18,231 nt of DNA, from positions 1 through 18,231 of the forward strand of contig JAEZIL010000249.1 in the NCBI GenBank assembly GCA_023436685.1. Reading direction: 5' to 3'. The translations under genes were made by a program, and so were the position numbers. Positions 7,044 through 15,178 of this stretch are shown here, one piece after another. The first letter of the stretch is position 1; every line of letters begins with the position of its first letter. Source of the DNA: Bacteroidota bacterium (GTDB lineage Bacteria; Bacteroidota; Bacteroidia; Chitinophagales; Chitinophagaceae). Below the pieces are notes generated by a model, which was not told where the DNA came from, searched no databases, and was given only the letters and a program-made list of their open reading frames with translations.

Positions 7044-7072
7044 CAAAAAAATCCCCGCCTTACAGGGCGGGG
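7044..7072 (-). terminator. Intrinsic terminator of the YtxH-like gene
   Basis: On the minus strand a perfect 7-bp stem, CCCCGCC (7066-7072 complement) with GGCGGGG (7053-7059 complement), and a 6-base loop is followed by ATTTTTTT. It lies 35 bases after the stop of the gene at 7107-7430, in the right orientation to end that transcript. Confidence 0.85.
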
Positions 7073-7106
7073 TAGTCATTCCAACTTTATATTGATCGGT
7101 GCAGGC

Positions 7107-7430
7107 TTAAGAAAGCTGGCTACCTACTTTGCTCTTTACTTTTTTAGCGCTATTGGTGCCTTCCTCTAAAATAGCAGAGATCTTTTCGCGTGCATCGTCG
7201 CTTAGGCCTTCTATTTCGTTGCTCACCAGGTTTTTCAGGCTGCTAAGCTTATTGCCTCCTACTTTGGCTACTTTTTCACCATATTCAGCAGCCAGTTTCA
7301 TAAATGCATCTTTCCACTCGCCCGATTTATCGGCAAGGTCGGAAGTAAGTTTTTTACCTTTTTTAGTTGTCAGCAGCAAAGCTATTGCGCCGCCGGCTGC
7401 CGCTATCAGTAACAAGCGTGATGTTTTCAT
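7107..7430 (-). CDS. YtxH-like small envelope protein
   Basis: A 107-residue protein: an N-terminal hydrophobic segment (about residues 5-21, LLLIAAAGGAIALLL) is followed at once by a basic TTKKGKK and a long amphipathic, Lys/Glu/Ser-rich helical region. This is the layout of YtxH-domain (gas-vesicle-like, general stress) proteins, which are membrane-anchored with a helical tail. Bacillus YtxH is a stress protein; no biochemical activity is established. The gene is monocistronic: it is divergent from uvrB (137-base gap) and followed by its own terminator. The family call rests on architecture more than on exact motifs. Confidence 0.7.
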   Translation of the reverse strand: MKTSRLLLIAAAGGAIALLLTTKKGKKLTSDLADKSGEWKDAFMKLAAEYGEKVAKVGGNKLSSLKNLVSNEIEGLSDDAREKISAILEEGTNSAKKVKSKVGSQLS

Positions 7431-7567
7431 TTTCTTTACGTTTTTAAAGAGTTATACGGGTATATTCCCTACGTGCTAATGTGAAATGAAAATCGTGCCA
7501 AGGATAAGCAGTAATGTTAAATGGGATTTAAGAAATGAGCTGGGGAGTTTCTGTAACTTCGTAGAGT

Positions 7568-9592
7568 ATGTTTAATATAAACCGACCATACCCGCCTGCA
7601 GGCGATCAGCCACAGGCTATCAGAGAATTAGTGAAGGGAATTAAGGAGGGGGAACAATTCCAGACGCTGCTGGGCGTTACGGGATCGGGCAAGACTTTTA
7701 CCATGGCCAATGTGATACAGGAGGTAAATAAACCTACACTTGTACTAACACATAATAAAACGCTTGTGGCACAACTGTATGGGGAATTCAGGCAGTTTTT
7801 CCCCGACAATGCTGTGGAGTATTTCGTATCGTACTATGATTATTATCAACCCGAAGCATATATCCCTACATCGAACACATATATAGAAAAAGACCTGTCG
7901 ATAAATGAAGAGCTGGAGAAGCTGCGCCTGCGCGCTACCAGTAACTTACTAAGCGGACGAAGGGATATAATAGTAGTAGCATCGGTAAGTTGTATATACG
8001 GTATGGGTAACCCTACCGAATATGCCAATGGTATCATCCGTTTTAATAAGGGCGATAACATAGGGCGTAACGGGTTTTTGCATCACCTGGTAAATGCATT
8101 GTATACACGCAGCCAGGGCGATTTTACCCGTGGGTCTTTCCGCGTAAAGGGCGACACGGTGGATATTAACCTGCCTTATGTTGATTATGGCTACCGTATC
8201 ACCTTCTTTGGAGACGAAGTGGAAGAAATAGAGAGCTTTGAGGTTGATACAGGCAAACGCATAGGCACTATGCAAAATGCAGCCATATTTCCCGCCAACC
8301 TTTATTTGGCGCCACGCAACCTGATGAGCCAGATAATACACGAAATACAAGATGAGCTGCATGCACAGGAAGAATATTTTAAACGCATCAACAAACCACT
8401 GGAAGCACAACGTATAAAAGAGCGTGTGAACTATGACCTGGAAATGATACAGGAACTAGGCTTTTGCCCCGGCATTGAGAACTATTCCCGCTTTCTTGAC
8501 AGGCGTATGCCCGGCACAAGGCCGTTTTGCCTTCTGGATTATTTCAGCGATGACTTTTTGCTAATAGTAGATGAAAGCCACGTAACCATACCGCAAATAA
8601 GCGGCATGTACGGTGGCGACCGCTCGCGCAAACTAAATCTTGTAGACTATGGTTTCCGCTTACCTTCAGCACTGGATAACCGCCCGTTGAACTTTCATGA
8701 ATTTGAAGGCTTGCTAAACCAGGTGGTATTTGTAAGTGCCACACCCGGCAAGTATGAGCTGGAACAAACAGGAGGCGTAGTAGTAGAGCAAGTAGTAAGG
8801 CCTACCGGTTTGCTTGACCCACCTATAGAGATACGGCCAAGCATTAACCAGATAGACGACCTGCTGGACGAAATAGACTTTCGTGTAAAGCGTGGCGACC
8901 GTGTGCTGGTTACTACCCTTACCAAACGCATGGCCGAAGAACTGGACAAATACCTGAAAAGGATCAACGTCAATTCTAAATACATACACAGTGAAGTTGA
9001 CACACTGGAAAGAGTAGAAATTTTGCGCGACCTGCGCCTGGGCAATATAGATGTACTGGTAGGCGTGAACCTGCTTCGGGAGGGGCTTGACCTGCCCGAA
9101 GTATCGCTGATGGCCATATTGGATGCTGATAAGGAGGGCTTTCTACGCGATGAAAGATCGCTGACACAGATGGCAGGCCGTGCCGCCCGTAATGTGGATG
9201 GACTGGTTATCTTTTATGCCGATAAAATAACGGACAGCATGCAACGCACAATGGATGAAACCAGCCGCAGACGGGAGAAACAACTGAAGTACAATGAAGC
9301 TAACGGCATAGTACCTAAAGGTGTATTCAAATCGAAAGAAGAGATCATGAAGCAAACATCGGTACTGGATATAAAAGGCTACAAACAAGATGACCCTTAT
9401 GCAATACAGGATGCTGCTAGTATGGCCGCAGAGGACGAAGTGGAATACAAATCGGCAGCACAGCTTGATAAACTGATAGCACAAACCAAAAAGATGATGG
9501 AAAAAAGCGCTAAGGAGCTGGACTTTATGGAAGCCGCAAGATTGCGTGACAAGCTATTTCAGCTACAGAAAGAAAAGGAGGGAATGAAATAA
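7568..9592 (+). CDS. uvrB: Excinuclease ABC subunit B
   Basis: UvrB is the damage-verifying helicase-like subunit of bacterial nucleotide excision repair; it is loaded by UvrA and recruits UvrC for incision. The 674-residue length is standard. Seen in order: Walker A GVTGSGKT (36-43), the DNA-clamping beta-hairpin YYDYYQPEAYIP (89-100), the DESH helicase motif (335-338), SATPG (390-394), GVNLLREGLDLP (499-510), helicase motif VI QMAGRAARN (534-542), and the C-terminal UVR motif (about 632-667, DKLIAQTKKMMEKSAKELDFMEAARLRD) that contacts UvrC. All key motifs look intact. The ATG at 7568 gives the usual MFNINRPYPPAGDQPQAI start. The 137-base gap upstream has no convincing promoter; TAACTTCG at 7555-7562 is one mismatch from the -7 consensus. 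It converges with dinB, three bases between stops. Confidence 0.98.
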   Translation: MFNINRPYPPAGDQPQAIRELVKGIKEGEQFQTLLGVTGSGKTFTMANVIQEVNKPTLVLTHNKTLVAQLYGEFRQFFPDNAVEYFVSYYDYYQPEAYIPTSNTYIEKDLSINEELEKLRLRATSNLLSGRRDIIVVASVSCIYGMGNPTEYANGIIRFNKGDNIGRNGFLHHLVNALYTRSQGDFTRGSFRVKGDTVDINLPYVDYGYRITFFGDEVEEIESFEVDTGKRIGTMQNAAIFPANLYLAPRNLMSQIIHEIQDELHAQEEYFKRINKPLEAQRIKERVNYDLEMIQELGFCPGIENYSRFLDRRMPGTRPFCLLDYFSDDFLLIVDESHVTIPQISGMYGGDRSRKLNLVDYGFRLPSALDNRPLNFHEFEGLLNQVVFVSATPGKYELEQTGGVVVEQVVRPTGLLDPPIEIRPSINQIDDLLDEIDFRVKRGDRVLVTTLTKRMAEELDKYLKRINVNSKYIHSEVDTLERVEILRDLRLGNIDVLVGVNLLREGLDLPEVSLMAILDADKEGFLRDERSLTQMAGRAARNVDGLVIFYADKITDSMQRTMDETSRRREKQLKYNEANGIVPKGVFKSKEEIMKQTSVLDIKGYKQDDPYAIQDAASMAAEDEVEYKSAAQLDKLIAQTKKMMEKSAKELDFMEAARLRDKLFQLQKEKEGMK

Positions 9593-9595
9593 CCC

Positions 9596-10702
9596 TTAAA
9601 AATCGAACAACCTAAGCTGACCGGGGTTGCTTTTGCGCCTTTCTTTTTGAGTGGCTTCGCCAAAGTTAGACAGTGTAATGCCCAGCAGCCTGATCTTCTT
9701 CAGTGTAAGATCAGTTTGCTCTAAAAGCATTTTAGCTGTATCGGCTATAGTTTGCACATCGTTAGTGGGGAAAAGAAACGACTGGCTGCGGGTAATAAGT
9801 TTGAAATCGTGGTACTTGATCTTCAATGTTATAGTGCGCCCCTTCAGCTCGTAGCGTTGTAAACGATTATATACCAGTTGCGCAATCCTTTCCAGTTCCG
9901 TATTCATCTCATTAATATCAGTGAGGTCATAAGGGAAAGTATCCTCCGCACCTACCGATTTTATTTCTCTCTCTGTTTGCACTTCCCGATTGTCTATACC
10001 ACGCACTATATTGAAATAAAACCTGCCCACTTTACCAAAATGAGCTACCATTTCATCATGCGATAATTTTTTCAGATCGGCACCGGTATGAAGGCCCATA
10101 CTTTTCATTTTATCAGCCGTCACTTTCCCTACGCCATAAAATTTCTCTACCGGCAACTGCTCCATAAAACCCTCTACGGCCGATGGCCCAATGAAAGTAA
10201 GGCCATCGGGCTTGTTCATATCAGAAGCTATTTTAGCTATGAACTTGTTTACCGATATACCTGCTGATGCTGTAAGGTTAAGCTCATCTTTGATAGCTTG
10301 TTTTATTGCCTTTGCTATTTCTATAGCTGAACCAATGTTTTGTTTATCGGCTGTAACGTCAAGGAAAGCCTCATCTAAAGAAAGCGGTTCAATTTTATCG
10401 GTATACCGTTGAAAGATACTGCGTATATGCTGCGACACTTCTTTGTATACATCGAAGCGAGGTTTGACAAAAATAATATGCGGGCATAGCTCTAATGCCC
10501 TGCGCGATGACATAGCTGAACGTACGCCAAACTTCCGGGCCTCATAGTTAGCAGTGGCTACTACACCACGCCCCTGTGGCGAACCACCTACGGCTATTGC
10601 TTTACCTACATAATCGGGATTATCCCGCTGCTCTACAGATGCATAAAACGCATCCATATCTACATGAATGATCTTTCGTTGAGGGGTAGTGCTGTCTAAC
10701 AT
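9596..10702 (-). CDS. dinB: DNA polymerase IV (Y family)
   Basis: DinB is the error-prone Y-family polymerase that copies past damaged bases. The 368-residue length is normal. Seen: HVDMDAFYASVEQRD (13-27) with the metal-binding Asp15, an Ala/Arg-rich finger (ATANYEARKFGVRSAMS), SLDEAFLDV (108-116) with catalytic Asp110 and Glu111, the helix-hairpin-helix region around GVGKVTADKMKSMGL, and a C-terminal clamp-binding motif QLRLFDF (362-368) that tethers it to the sliding clamp. It lies downstream of the Bat-type operon on the same strand, 65 bases away, and tail to tail with uvrB. A short palindrome (10723-10733), 21 bases before the ATG, is a candidate operator; I found no clear LexA box. Confidence 0.97.
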   Translation of the reverse strand: MLDSTTPQRKIIHVDMDAFYASVEQRDNPDYVGKAIAVGGSPQGRGVVATANYEARKFGVRSAMSSRRALELCPHIIFVKPRFDVYKEVSQHIRSIFQRYTDKIEPLSLDEAFLDVTADKQNIGSAIEIAKAIKQAIKDELNLTASAGISVNKFIAKIASDMNKPDGLTFIGPSAVEGFMEQLPVEKFYGVGKVTADKMKSMGLHTGADLKKLSHDEMVAHFGKVGRFYFNIVRGIDNREVQTEREIKSVGAEDTFPYDLTDINEMNTELERIAQLVYNRLQRYELKGRTITLKIKYHDFKLITRSQSFLFPTNDVQTIADTAKMLLEQTDLTLKKIRLLGITLSNFGEATQKERRKSNPGQLRLFDF

Positions 10703-10722
10703 ACGCTGACGCGAAGCAAATG

Positions 10723-10733
10723 CTTACAGTAAG
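10723..10733. promoter_or_regulatory. Short palindrome upstream of dinB
   Basis: CTTAC-A-GTAAG is a perfect 5-bp inverted repeat around one base, placed 21 bases before the dinB start codon. Damage-induced genes often have operators at such positions, but the matching site is not visible before uvrB, so a regulatory role is only a suggestion. Confidence 0.25.
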
Positions 10734-10767
10734 ATAGCACATTTACATTAAAATACAGTCCGTTAAC

Positions 10768-11778
10768 TCAGGTGATGCTTCTGAAATAAGTGTAACGCAA
10801 TACTACTTCAAGCGACAGACAGATAAGGGCAGCTAATGCCAAGGGGAAAAACAATTCAGCATAGTGCTTATAAGTACTGATATCGATCTTTGTTTTTTCC
10901 AGCTTATTGATACGGGTATATATATCAGCCAGCGATTTATTGTTGGTTGCCCTATAGTATTCGCCACCTGTTTGTTGCGAGATATTGCGCAGCAATGCTT
11001 CATCTATTTGTACCGGCATCATTTGCTTTTGCATGCCAAATGGTGTTTGTACCGGGTAGGGTGCCTCGCCTTGTGTGCCGACACCAATAGTGTACACACG
11101 TACTTTATAGGCTTTTGCTATTTCCAGCGCCGTACTAGGGTCAATAAGGCCGGTGTTGTTAACCCCATCGGTAAGTAATATCAATACACGGCTTTTACCC
11201 GGCGCATTACGCAACCTGTCAACGCCAGTGGCTAACCCCATACCTATTGCTGTACCATCTACCAGCATACCACTTTTTATCTGGCTTATTTGTTCTTTAA
11301 GCACATTATGATCGATAGTTATAGGGCATTGAGTAAAACTCTCTCCCGAAAATATTACCAGGCCAATGCGGTCGGTAGGGCGCTGATCCACAAAATCCAT
11401 AGCCACCCTTTTGGCAGCTTCAATACGATTGGGCTTCAGGTCTTCGGCCAACATGCTACCCGATACATCTATGGACAAGACGATGTCTATGCCTTCGCTA
11501 TCAATAGATTCAGTGACGTTGCTTGACTGCGGCCTTGCCAGTGCAATAACAATAAACAAAATACTGAGTAACCGCAGCACAAATAATACAGGCCTTAAAC
11601 GAACCTTCCGGCCAGGCCTTAAACGGTTAACACCTGTAAGTGTACTAAGGCGGAAAGCCGGATTATCATTCCTCTTCTTTTTCCATTGCCACCATATCAT
11701 GAAAGGAATAAGCAGCAACAGCAAGAAAAACCACGGATGGGCAAAGCTTAAGTATTTCCAGTCGAGTAATGCTTTCAT
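10768..11778 (-). CDS. batA: BatA-like von Willebrand factor A membrane protein
   Basis: A 336-residue protein: two N-terminal membrane helices (about 13-30 and 63-82) joined by a basic cytoplasmic segment, a von Willebrand A domain (about 95-290), and a C-terminal helix (about 308-330). The metal-binding MIDAS site is intact: DVSGS (104-108), the DGTAIG threonine (176) and LLTDG (202-205). This architecture matches BatA/BatB of the Bacteroides aerotolerance operon, membrane proteins thought to act in stress tolerance together with MoxR-type ATPases. It is the third gene of the DUF58 / BatD-like / BatA operon, four bases after the previous stop. BatB, a close paralogue normally next to BatA, is absent; BatB itself is the alternative identity. 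The next gene on this strand is dinB. Confidence 0.85.
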   Translation of the reverse strand: MKALLDWKYLSFAHPWFFLLLLLIPFMIWWQWKKKRNDNPAFRLSTLTGVNRLRPGRKVRLRPVLFVLRLLSILFIVIALARPQSSNVTESIDSEGIDIVLSIDVSGSMLAEDLKPNRIEAAKRVAMDFVDQRPTDRIGLVIFSGESFTQCPITIDHNVLKEQISQIKSGMLVDGTAIGMGLATGVDRLRNAPGKSRVLILLTDGVNNTGLIDPSTALEIAKAYKVRVYTIGVGTQGEAPYPVQTPFGMQKQMMPVQIDEALLRNISQQTGGEYYRATNNKSLADIYTRINKLEKTKIDISTYKHYAELFFPLALAALICLSLEVVLRYTYFRSIT

Positions 11779-11782
11779 ACTA

Positions 11783-12721
11783 TTAAGCAGAGGTTTCGGG
11801 TTTGGTAGCGTTTACAAATTTCACAGTGTTATCCATAGCTGTAATATGTTCCTGGGGCAATGGCTGAGCCTTTGCGAATTTGGCCATATCAGCTGTGTAT
11901 AAAATATCGAACAGCAAGGAAACATAGTCCTTCATTTGATGATGCCTGCGCGCGCTGGCTAGCAATTCGTCGGTTGTAAGCTCCATAGCAGGCTTATGAT
12001 ACCGTGCTTCAATATAGCCGCGCAATATCTCGGTTAGTTGTGTATAATATTCTTTAACCTGGCCCCGTTGCCACAGTTGCTCCTCATTTAGCTTGGAAAG
12101 CAAACGCAATGTTTTCTCCTGCAGGGTTTCTACAGGTGCAGCAGGTGTAGCTACGGGCACTGGCATTTTTCTATTGCGAATAAAGTAATTGATAATAACA
12201 ATTGTGAGGATAATGAATATCAGCCCACCAACTATATACCATACATAGTCTTTCCACGTGGCTTTTACCTTTATAATCCCTTTAATATCACGAAAGCCCT
12301 TTGCGGTATCTACGGCTACTGTTTGCACCAATAGCTGCAGAGAATCGGACTGTATGGTATAGGCAGTGCCACTGTTGGGTATAACAGGAAACAAAAAAGA
12401 CGGAATTGTGTATGCGCCCGAATCGAAACCCGTAACCAATAGCCGCTGCTTGTATGTAACCATTGATCCTTTCGTTATTGTATCTATCCTGCCCTTCTCA
12501 ACTATCTCCAGTTTATTGAAGGTATCCGGTATTTCAGCCCATTGTACTTTGCTTGCTTCCTTGCTGTGCGTTACCTCCAGGAACAACCTGGCCTGGTCGC
12601 CTACGGTAATGCGGTTAGCATCGATACGGGTAGTAACCGATGCATCTTGTGCAAACAGGCCTGTTGTGCTAAGCAGTGAAAGAACAAGGAAGAAAAAATA
12701 TTTAGATACGCGGATTCTCAT
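11783..12721 (-). CDS. BatD-like single-pass membrane protein of the Bat operon
   Basis: A 312-residue protein: signal peptide (cleavage near LFA-QDAS, residue 24), an extracytoplasmic beta-rich part (25-155) that starts with the TTRIDANRITVGDQARLFLEV pattern seen in BatD/oxygen-tolerance Ig-like domains, one membrane helix (about 161-181), and a cytoplasmic helical part (about 205-300) with KEYYTQLTEILRGYIEARY. That last block resembles DUF4381-like regions of proteins in MoxR/Bat clusters. It is much shorter than full BatD (about 550-600 residues). It sits between DUF58 (nine-base gap) and BatA (four-base gap), the usual place of this small hypothetical protein in Bacteroidota Bat clusters. 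Probably part of a membrane complex with BatA; the activity is unknown. Confidence 0.7.
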   Translation of the reverse strand: MRIRVSKYFFFLVLSLLSTTGLFAQDASVTTRIDANRITVGDQARLFLEVTHSKEASKVQWAEIPDTFNKLEIVEKGRIDTITKGSMVTYKQRLLVTGFDSGAYTIPSFLFPVIPNSGTAYTIQSDSLQLLVQTVAVDTAKGFRDIKGIIKVKATWKDYVWYIVGGLIFIILTIVIINYFIRNRKMPVPVATPAAPVETLQEKTLRLLSKLNEEQLWQRGQVKEYYTQLTEILRGYIEARYHKPAMELTTDELLASARRHHQMKDYVSLLFDILYTADMAKFAKAQPLPQEHITAMDNTVKFVNATKPETSA

Positions 12722-12730
12722 TTACAATTA

Positions 12731-13597
12731 TTACCTGGCTTTAAAAAACGTTTGCAGAGATTTTACATAATCCTGGTCGGTACGTATGTGCAGCAAGGCC
12801 GCACCGCTTTTACGGAAGGTTTGCACACAATACTTCTGGTGTCCGTCGAAGTTTTGCGTATAGGCATTGCGTACAGTAATATCATCGGTATCTAACCATG
12901 TCTGCTGCCGTGTTTCTGCATCTGCTACCTGTATCAGACCGGCTGCCGGCAGTTCACGGTCATACCTGTCGTACACCTGTATGCCTACAAGGTCGTGCTT
13001 GCGAGCTGCCAGTTGCAAGCCCAGGTTGTAGGGGTTGCTAATAAAATCGCTCAAAAGAAAAGCGATGGTTTTCTTTTTCAGTATATGATTCAAACTGTCG
13101 AGCGCCACTTGAATGTTAGTACCTGCCGACTGTGAGGGCTGTAGTGCTATCAGCTCGCGTATGATACGCAATACATGGCTGCGCCCTTTCTTGGGCGGTA
13201 TATATTTTTCTACTTTATCACTAAAAAATATAACACCTACTTTATCGTTGTTGGTTATTGCTGCAAATGCTATTACTGCCGCTATCTCGGTAATAAGCTC
13301 TCGCTTAGAACGTTGATGTGTGCCAAAAAGGGAGCTGCTGCTTACATCTACCAATAGCATTACCGTCAATTCGCGCTCTTCCTCAAATACTTTTACAAAT
13401 GGATGCGAAAAGCGGGCAGTAACATTCCAGTCGATATTTTTCACATCATCACCATGCGTATATTCGCGCACTTCACTAAAAGACATACCCCTGCCTTTGA
13501 AGGCAGAATGATATTCGCCTGCAAAAATATGGTTGCTAAGCCCTTTCGTTTTTATCTCTATCCGCCTTACGTTCTTAAGTATTTCTGCGGTAGTCAT
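12731..13597 (-). CDS. DUF58-domain protein, first gene of the Bat operon
   Basis: A 288-residue protein with the DUF58 signature GRGMSFSEVREYTHGDDVKNIDWNVTAR (35-62) and a von Willebrand A-like core with DVSSSSLFG (84-92). It has no signal peptide or membrane helix, so it is probably cytoplasmic. DUF58 proteins are usually encoded directly after a MoxR-type AAA+ ATPase and belong to the same envelope-stress or chaperone-like systems. Here no MoxR gene precedes it: the region upstream is an intergenic promoter area and then a divergent lipoprotein gene. A good TTG/TAnnTTTG promoter lies 46 bases upstream on the minus strand. It opens a tight three-gene operon. Confidence 0.9.
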   Translation of the reverse strand: MTTAEILKNVRRIEIKTKGLSNHIFAGEYHSAFKGRGMSFSEVREYTHGDDVKNIDWNVTARFSHPFVKVFEEERELTVMLLVDVSSSSLFGTHQRSKRELITEIAAVIAFAAITNNDKVGVIFFSDKVEKYIPPKKGRSHVLRIIRELIALQPSQSAGTNIQVALDSLNHILKKKTIAFLLSDFISNPYNLGLQLAARKHDLVGIQVYDRYDRELPAAGLIQVADAETRQQTWLDTDDITVRNAYTQNFDGHQKYCVQTFRKSGAALLHIRTDQDYVKSLQTFFKAR

Positions 13598-13642
13598 TTA
13601 TCGCCTCAATTTAGTCATTAACCATCAGGTTTTTAACGAAAA

Positions 13643-13674
13643 CAAATGTAGTAGTTCCGCTATTTATATGTCAA
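13643..13674 (-). promoter_or_regulatory. Promoter of the DUF58-BatD-like-BatA operon
   Basis: On the minus strand TTG (13674-13672) is followed after 21 bases by TACATTTG (13650-13643), fitting the Bacteroidota -33/-7 pattern (TTG, TAnnTTTG). Transcription would start about 40 bases before the DUF58 ATG. Confidence 0.55.
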
Positions 13675-13708
13675 TATCAATTACTTAAAATTTTCTGAAA
13701 ATCTGCTT

Positions 13709-13740
13709 TTGTCAGGTTTATGCATTAACCCTTAGATTTG
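13709..13740 (+). promoter_or_regulatory. Promoter of the lipoprotein gene at 13759
   Basis: TTG (13709-13711, within TTTTG) is followed after 21 bases by TAGATTTG (13733-13740), a full match to the Bacteroidota -33/-7 pattern. The predicted start of transcription is about 12 bases before the ATG. Spacing equals that of the divergent promoter at 13643-13674. Confidence 0.6.
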
Positions 13741-13758
13741 ATGAAAATTTATTAGACC

Positions 13759-14607
13759 ATGACCAACTTAAAAACATTGCTTCCCGCTGTAGTTTGCGCT
13801 ACAATCTTAATAGCCTCATGCGGAAATAGCAGTGAGCACACTGAAACGGTGTCAGACACAACAGTTGTTACTACCAGTACGGCAAAACCAACTATTGCGT
13901 TGGCTGATGTAAGCCAATCGCCTGAGTTTGCTAATGCACAACTAAATATTGGCAATGTAACTGCAACTCCTCAAGGTACTGATTCAGTTAAGGTAACCTT
14001 CAATTTCAATGTAAAGAACTACGAACTGAAAAAACAAACTGATGATGCTGCCGGCAAGCTGTGCAATAATTCAGAAAAGGGCCAACACATACATTTCATA
14101 ATGGACAATACACCTTACGTGGCGCTTTATGAACCTAAACATGAAGTTGTGCTGCCTAAGAACGGCGACCATAACCTGATGGTATTCCTATCGCGCTCTT
14201 ATCACGAATCTCTTAAAAACAAAGGTGCTGCCCAAGTGTATAGCTTTAAGCTGACCGATGGTAAACTGCAAAAAACAGAAACGCCTAAAACGCCAATGGT
14301 ATTCTACAGTCGTCCTAAAGGCGACTACCTGGGTAAAGACACTGAAAACCTGCTGTTTGACTACTACGTGTGGAACAGCAACCTATCGGCCGATGGCTAT
14401 AAAGTAAAAGCCATGATAAAAGGTATGGATGTAGATACTACTTTTGTTATGAGCGACTGGAAAGCACAATTTTTGAAAGGTATGCCGATGGGGAAATCGA
14501 GCATAACACTGACGTTGGTAGACAAAGACGGCAACAAAGTAGCCGGCCCTGAAACAGAAGTAACGCGCGAGTTCAACCTGTCGAAAGAAGAGCCGATGAC
14601 GAAATAA
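13759..14607 (+). CDS. Lipoprotein of unknown function
   Basis: A 282-residue protein with a lipoprotein signal (MTNLKTLLPAVVCATILIASC, lipid-bearing Cys21) and a Ser/Thr-rich linker (22-45). The soluble part looks beta-rich. A histidine-containing block, KGQHIHFIMDNTPYVALYEPKHEVVLP (about 112-138), followed by GDHNLMVFLSRSYHES, recurs in Bacteroidota lipoproteins that I remember as hypothetical or vaguely named, so I assign no function. Its HxH could bind metal. The protein probably sits at the outer membrane or the periplasmic face. It is a single-gene unit: own promoter (13709-13740), own terminator (14629-14658), divergent from the Bat operon. Confidence 0.8.
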   Translation: MTNLKTLLPAVVCATILIASCGNSSEHTETVSDTTVVTTSTAKPTIALADVSQSPEFANAQLNIGNVTATPQGTDSVKVTFNFNVKNYELKKQTDDAAGKLCNNSEKGQHIHFIMDNTPYVALYEPKHEVVLPKNGDHNLMVFLSRSYHESLKNKGAAQVYSFKLTDGKLQKTETPKTPMVFYSRPKGDYLGKDTENLLFDYYVWNSNLSADGYKVKAMIKGMDVDTTFVMSDWKAQFLKGMPMGKSSITLTLVDKDGNKVAGPETEVTREFNLSKEEPMTK

Positions 14608-14628
14608 TTTGGCAATTTTATTAATTTA

Positions 14629-14658
14629 AAGAACGGCATCAGCCGTTCTTTTTTGTTT
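14629..14658 (+). terminator. Intrinsic terminator of the lipoprotein gene
   Basis: AAGAACGGC (14629-14637), loop ATCA, GCCGTTCTT (14642-14650): a perfect 9-bp stem followed by TTTTGTTT. It lies 22 bases after the stop of the gene at 13759-14607 and before the next GTG-started gene. Confidence 0.9.
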
Positions 14659-14682
14659 ATTGTAAGCGCTTAAAATAGAATT

Positions 14683-15176
14683 GTGAAAAACATCACCCTA
14701 TTTCTCCTTGTTTTGTTTCTGTATGGCTGTGATATGCGTAAACATAAAGGGACAAATCAAATTTCCGAGAGTATTGCAGAATCGAAACGAGATAGTTTTT
14801 TTATTAAGCAATACAAACTGATTCGAAACGACGCGCAAGACTTTAAAATTTCAGAAGCCTGGATCGAAAAAGTTTGGCACTATGATGCTAAGTCCATGTT
14901 CAACATTCCAAAGAAAGCGTATGATATCTGTCAATTTGTTTTTAAGGCAGAACAGACCCTGCTCTTCGATTTAGCTTTAAAAACACTTCTGACTGGACAA
15001 TAGTTGAAAAGAAAACAGAGGAATGGATAGGTATAGGTTTAGGATTTTACACGCTAAGTATCCCTGACTGTCTGGCACGTGATACGATTTACTTTAGTTT
15101 AACCTACGAAAAAGGAAAAGACAATTTTGCTTTGGGTCAAGATGCAGGGGAAATGATTTTTGTATCTGTAAACTAG
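14683..15176 (+). pseudogene. GTG-started lipoprotein with a one-base frame break (or -1 frameshifting)
   Basis: From GTG at 14683 the frame reads a lipoprotein signal (MKNITLFLLVLFLYGC, Cys16) and 106 residues to a TAG at 15001-15003. The -1 frame then stays open and protein-like (NTSDWTIVEKKTEEWIGIG ... GEMIFVSVN) to a TAG at 15174-15176, three bases from the facing gene's stop. Adding one T near 14970-14973 would restore a 164-residue protein (LLFDFSFKNTSDW). The break coincides with T TTA AAA (14976-14982) in the reading frame, a recognised -1 slippery heptamer, so programmed frameshifting is also possible. I see no convincing stimulatory stem-loop after it, so a simple one-base deletion or a sequencing error is the likelier cause. 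The family is not recognised. Confidence 0.65.
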
Positions 15177-15178
15177 CG

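Noticed and set aside
7431..7567. Imperfect palindrome GGGTATATTCCC as an operator between the YtxH-like gene and uvrB
   Set aside because: It is imperfect and not repeated elsewhere in the window that I can see.
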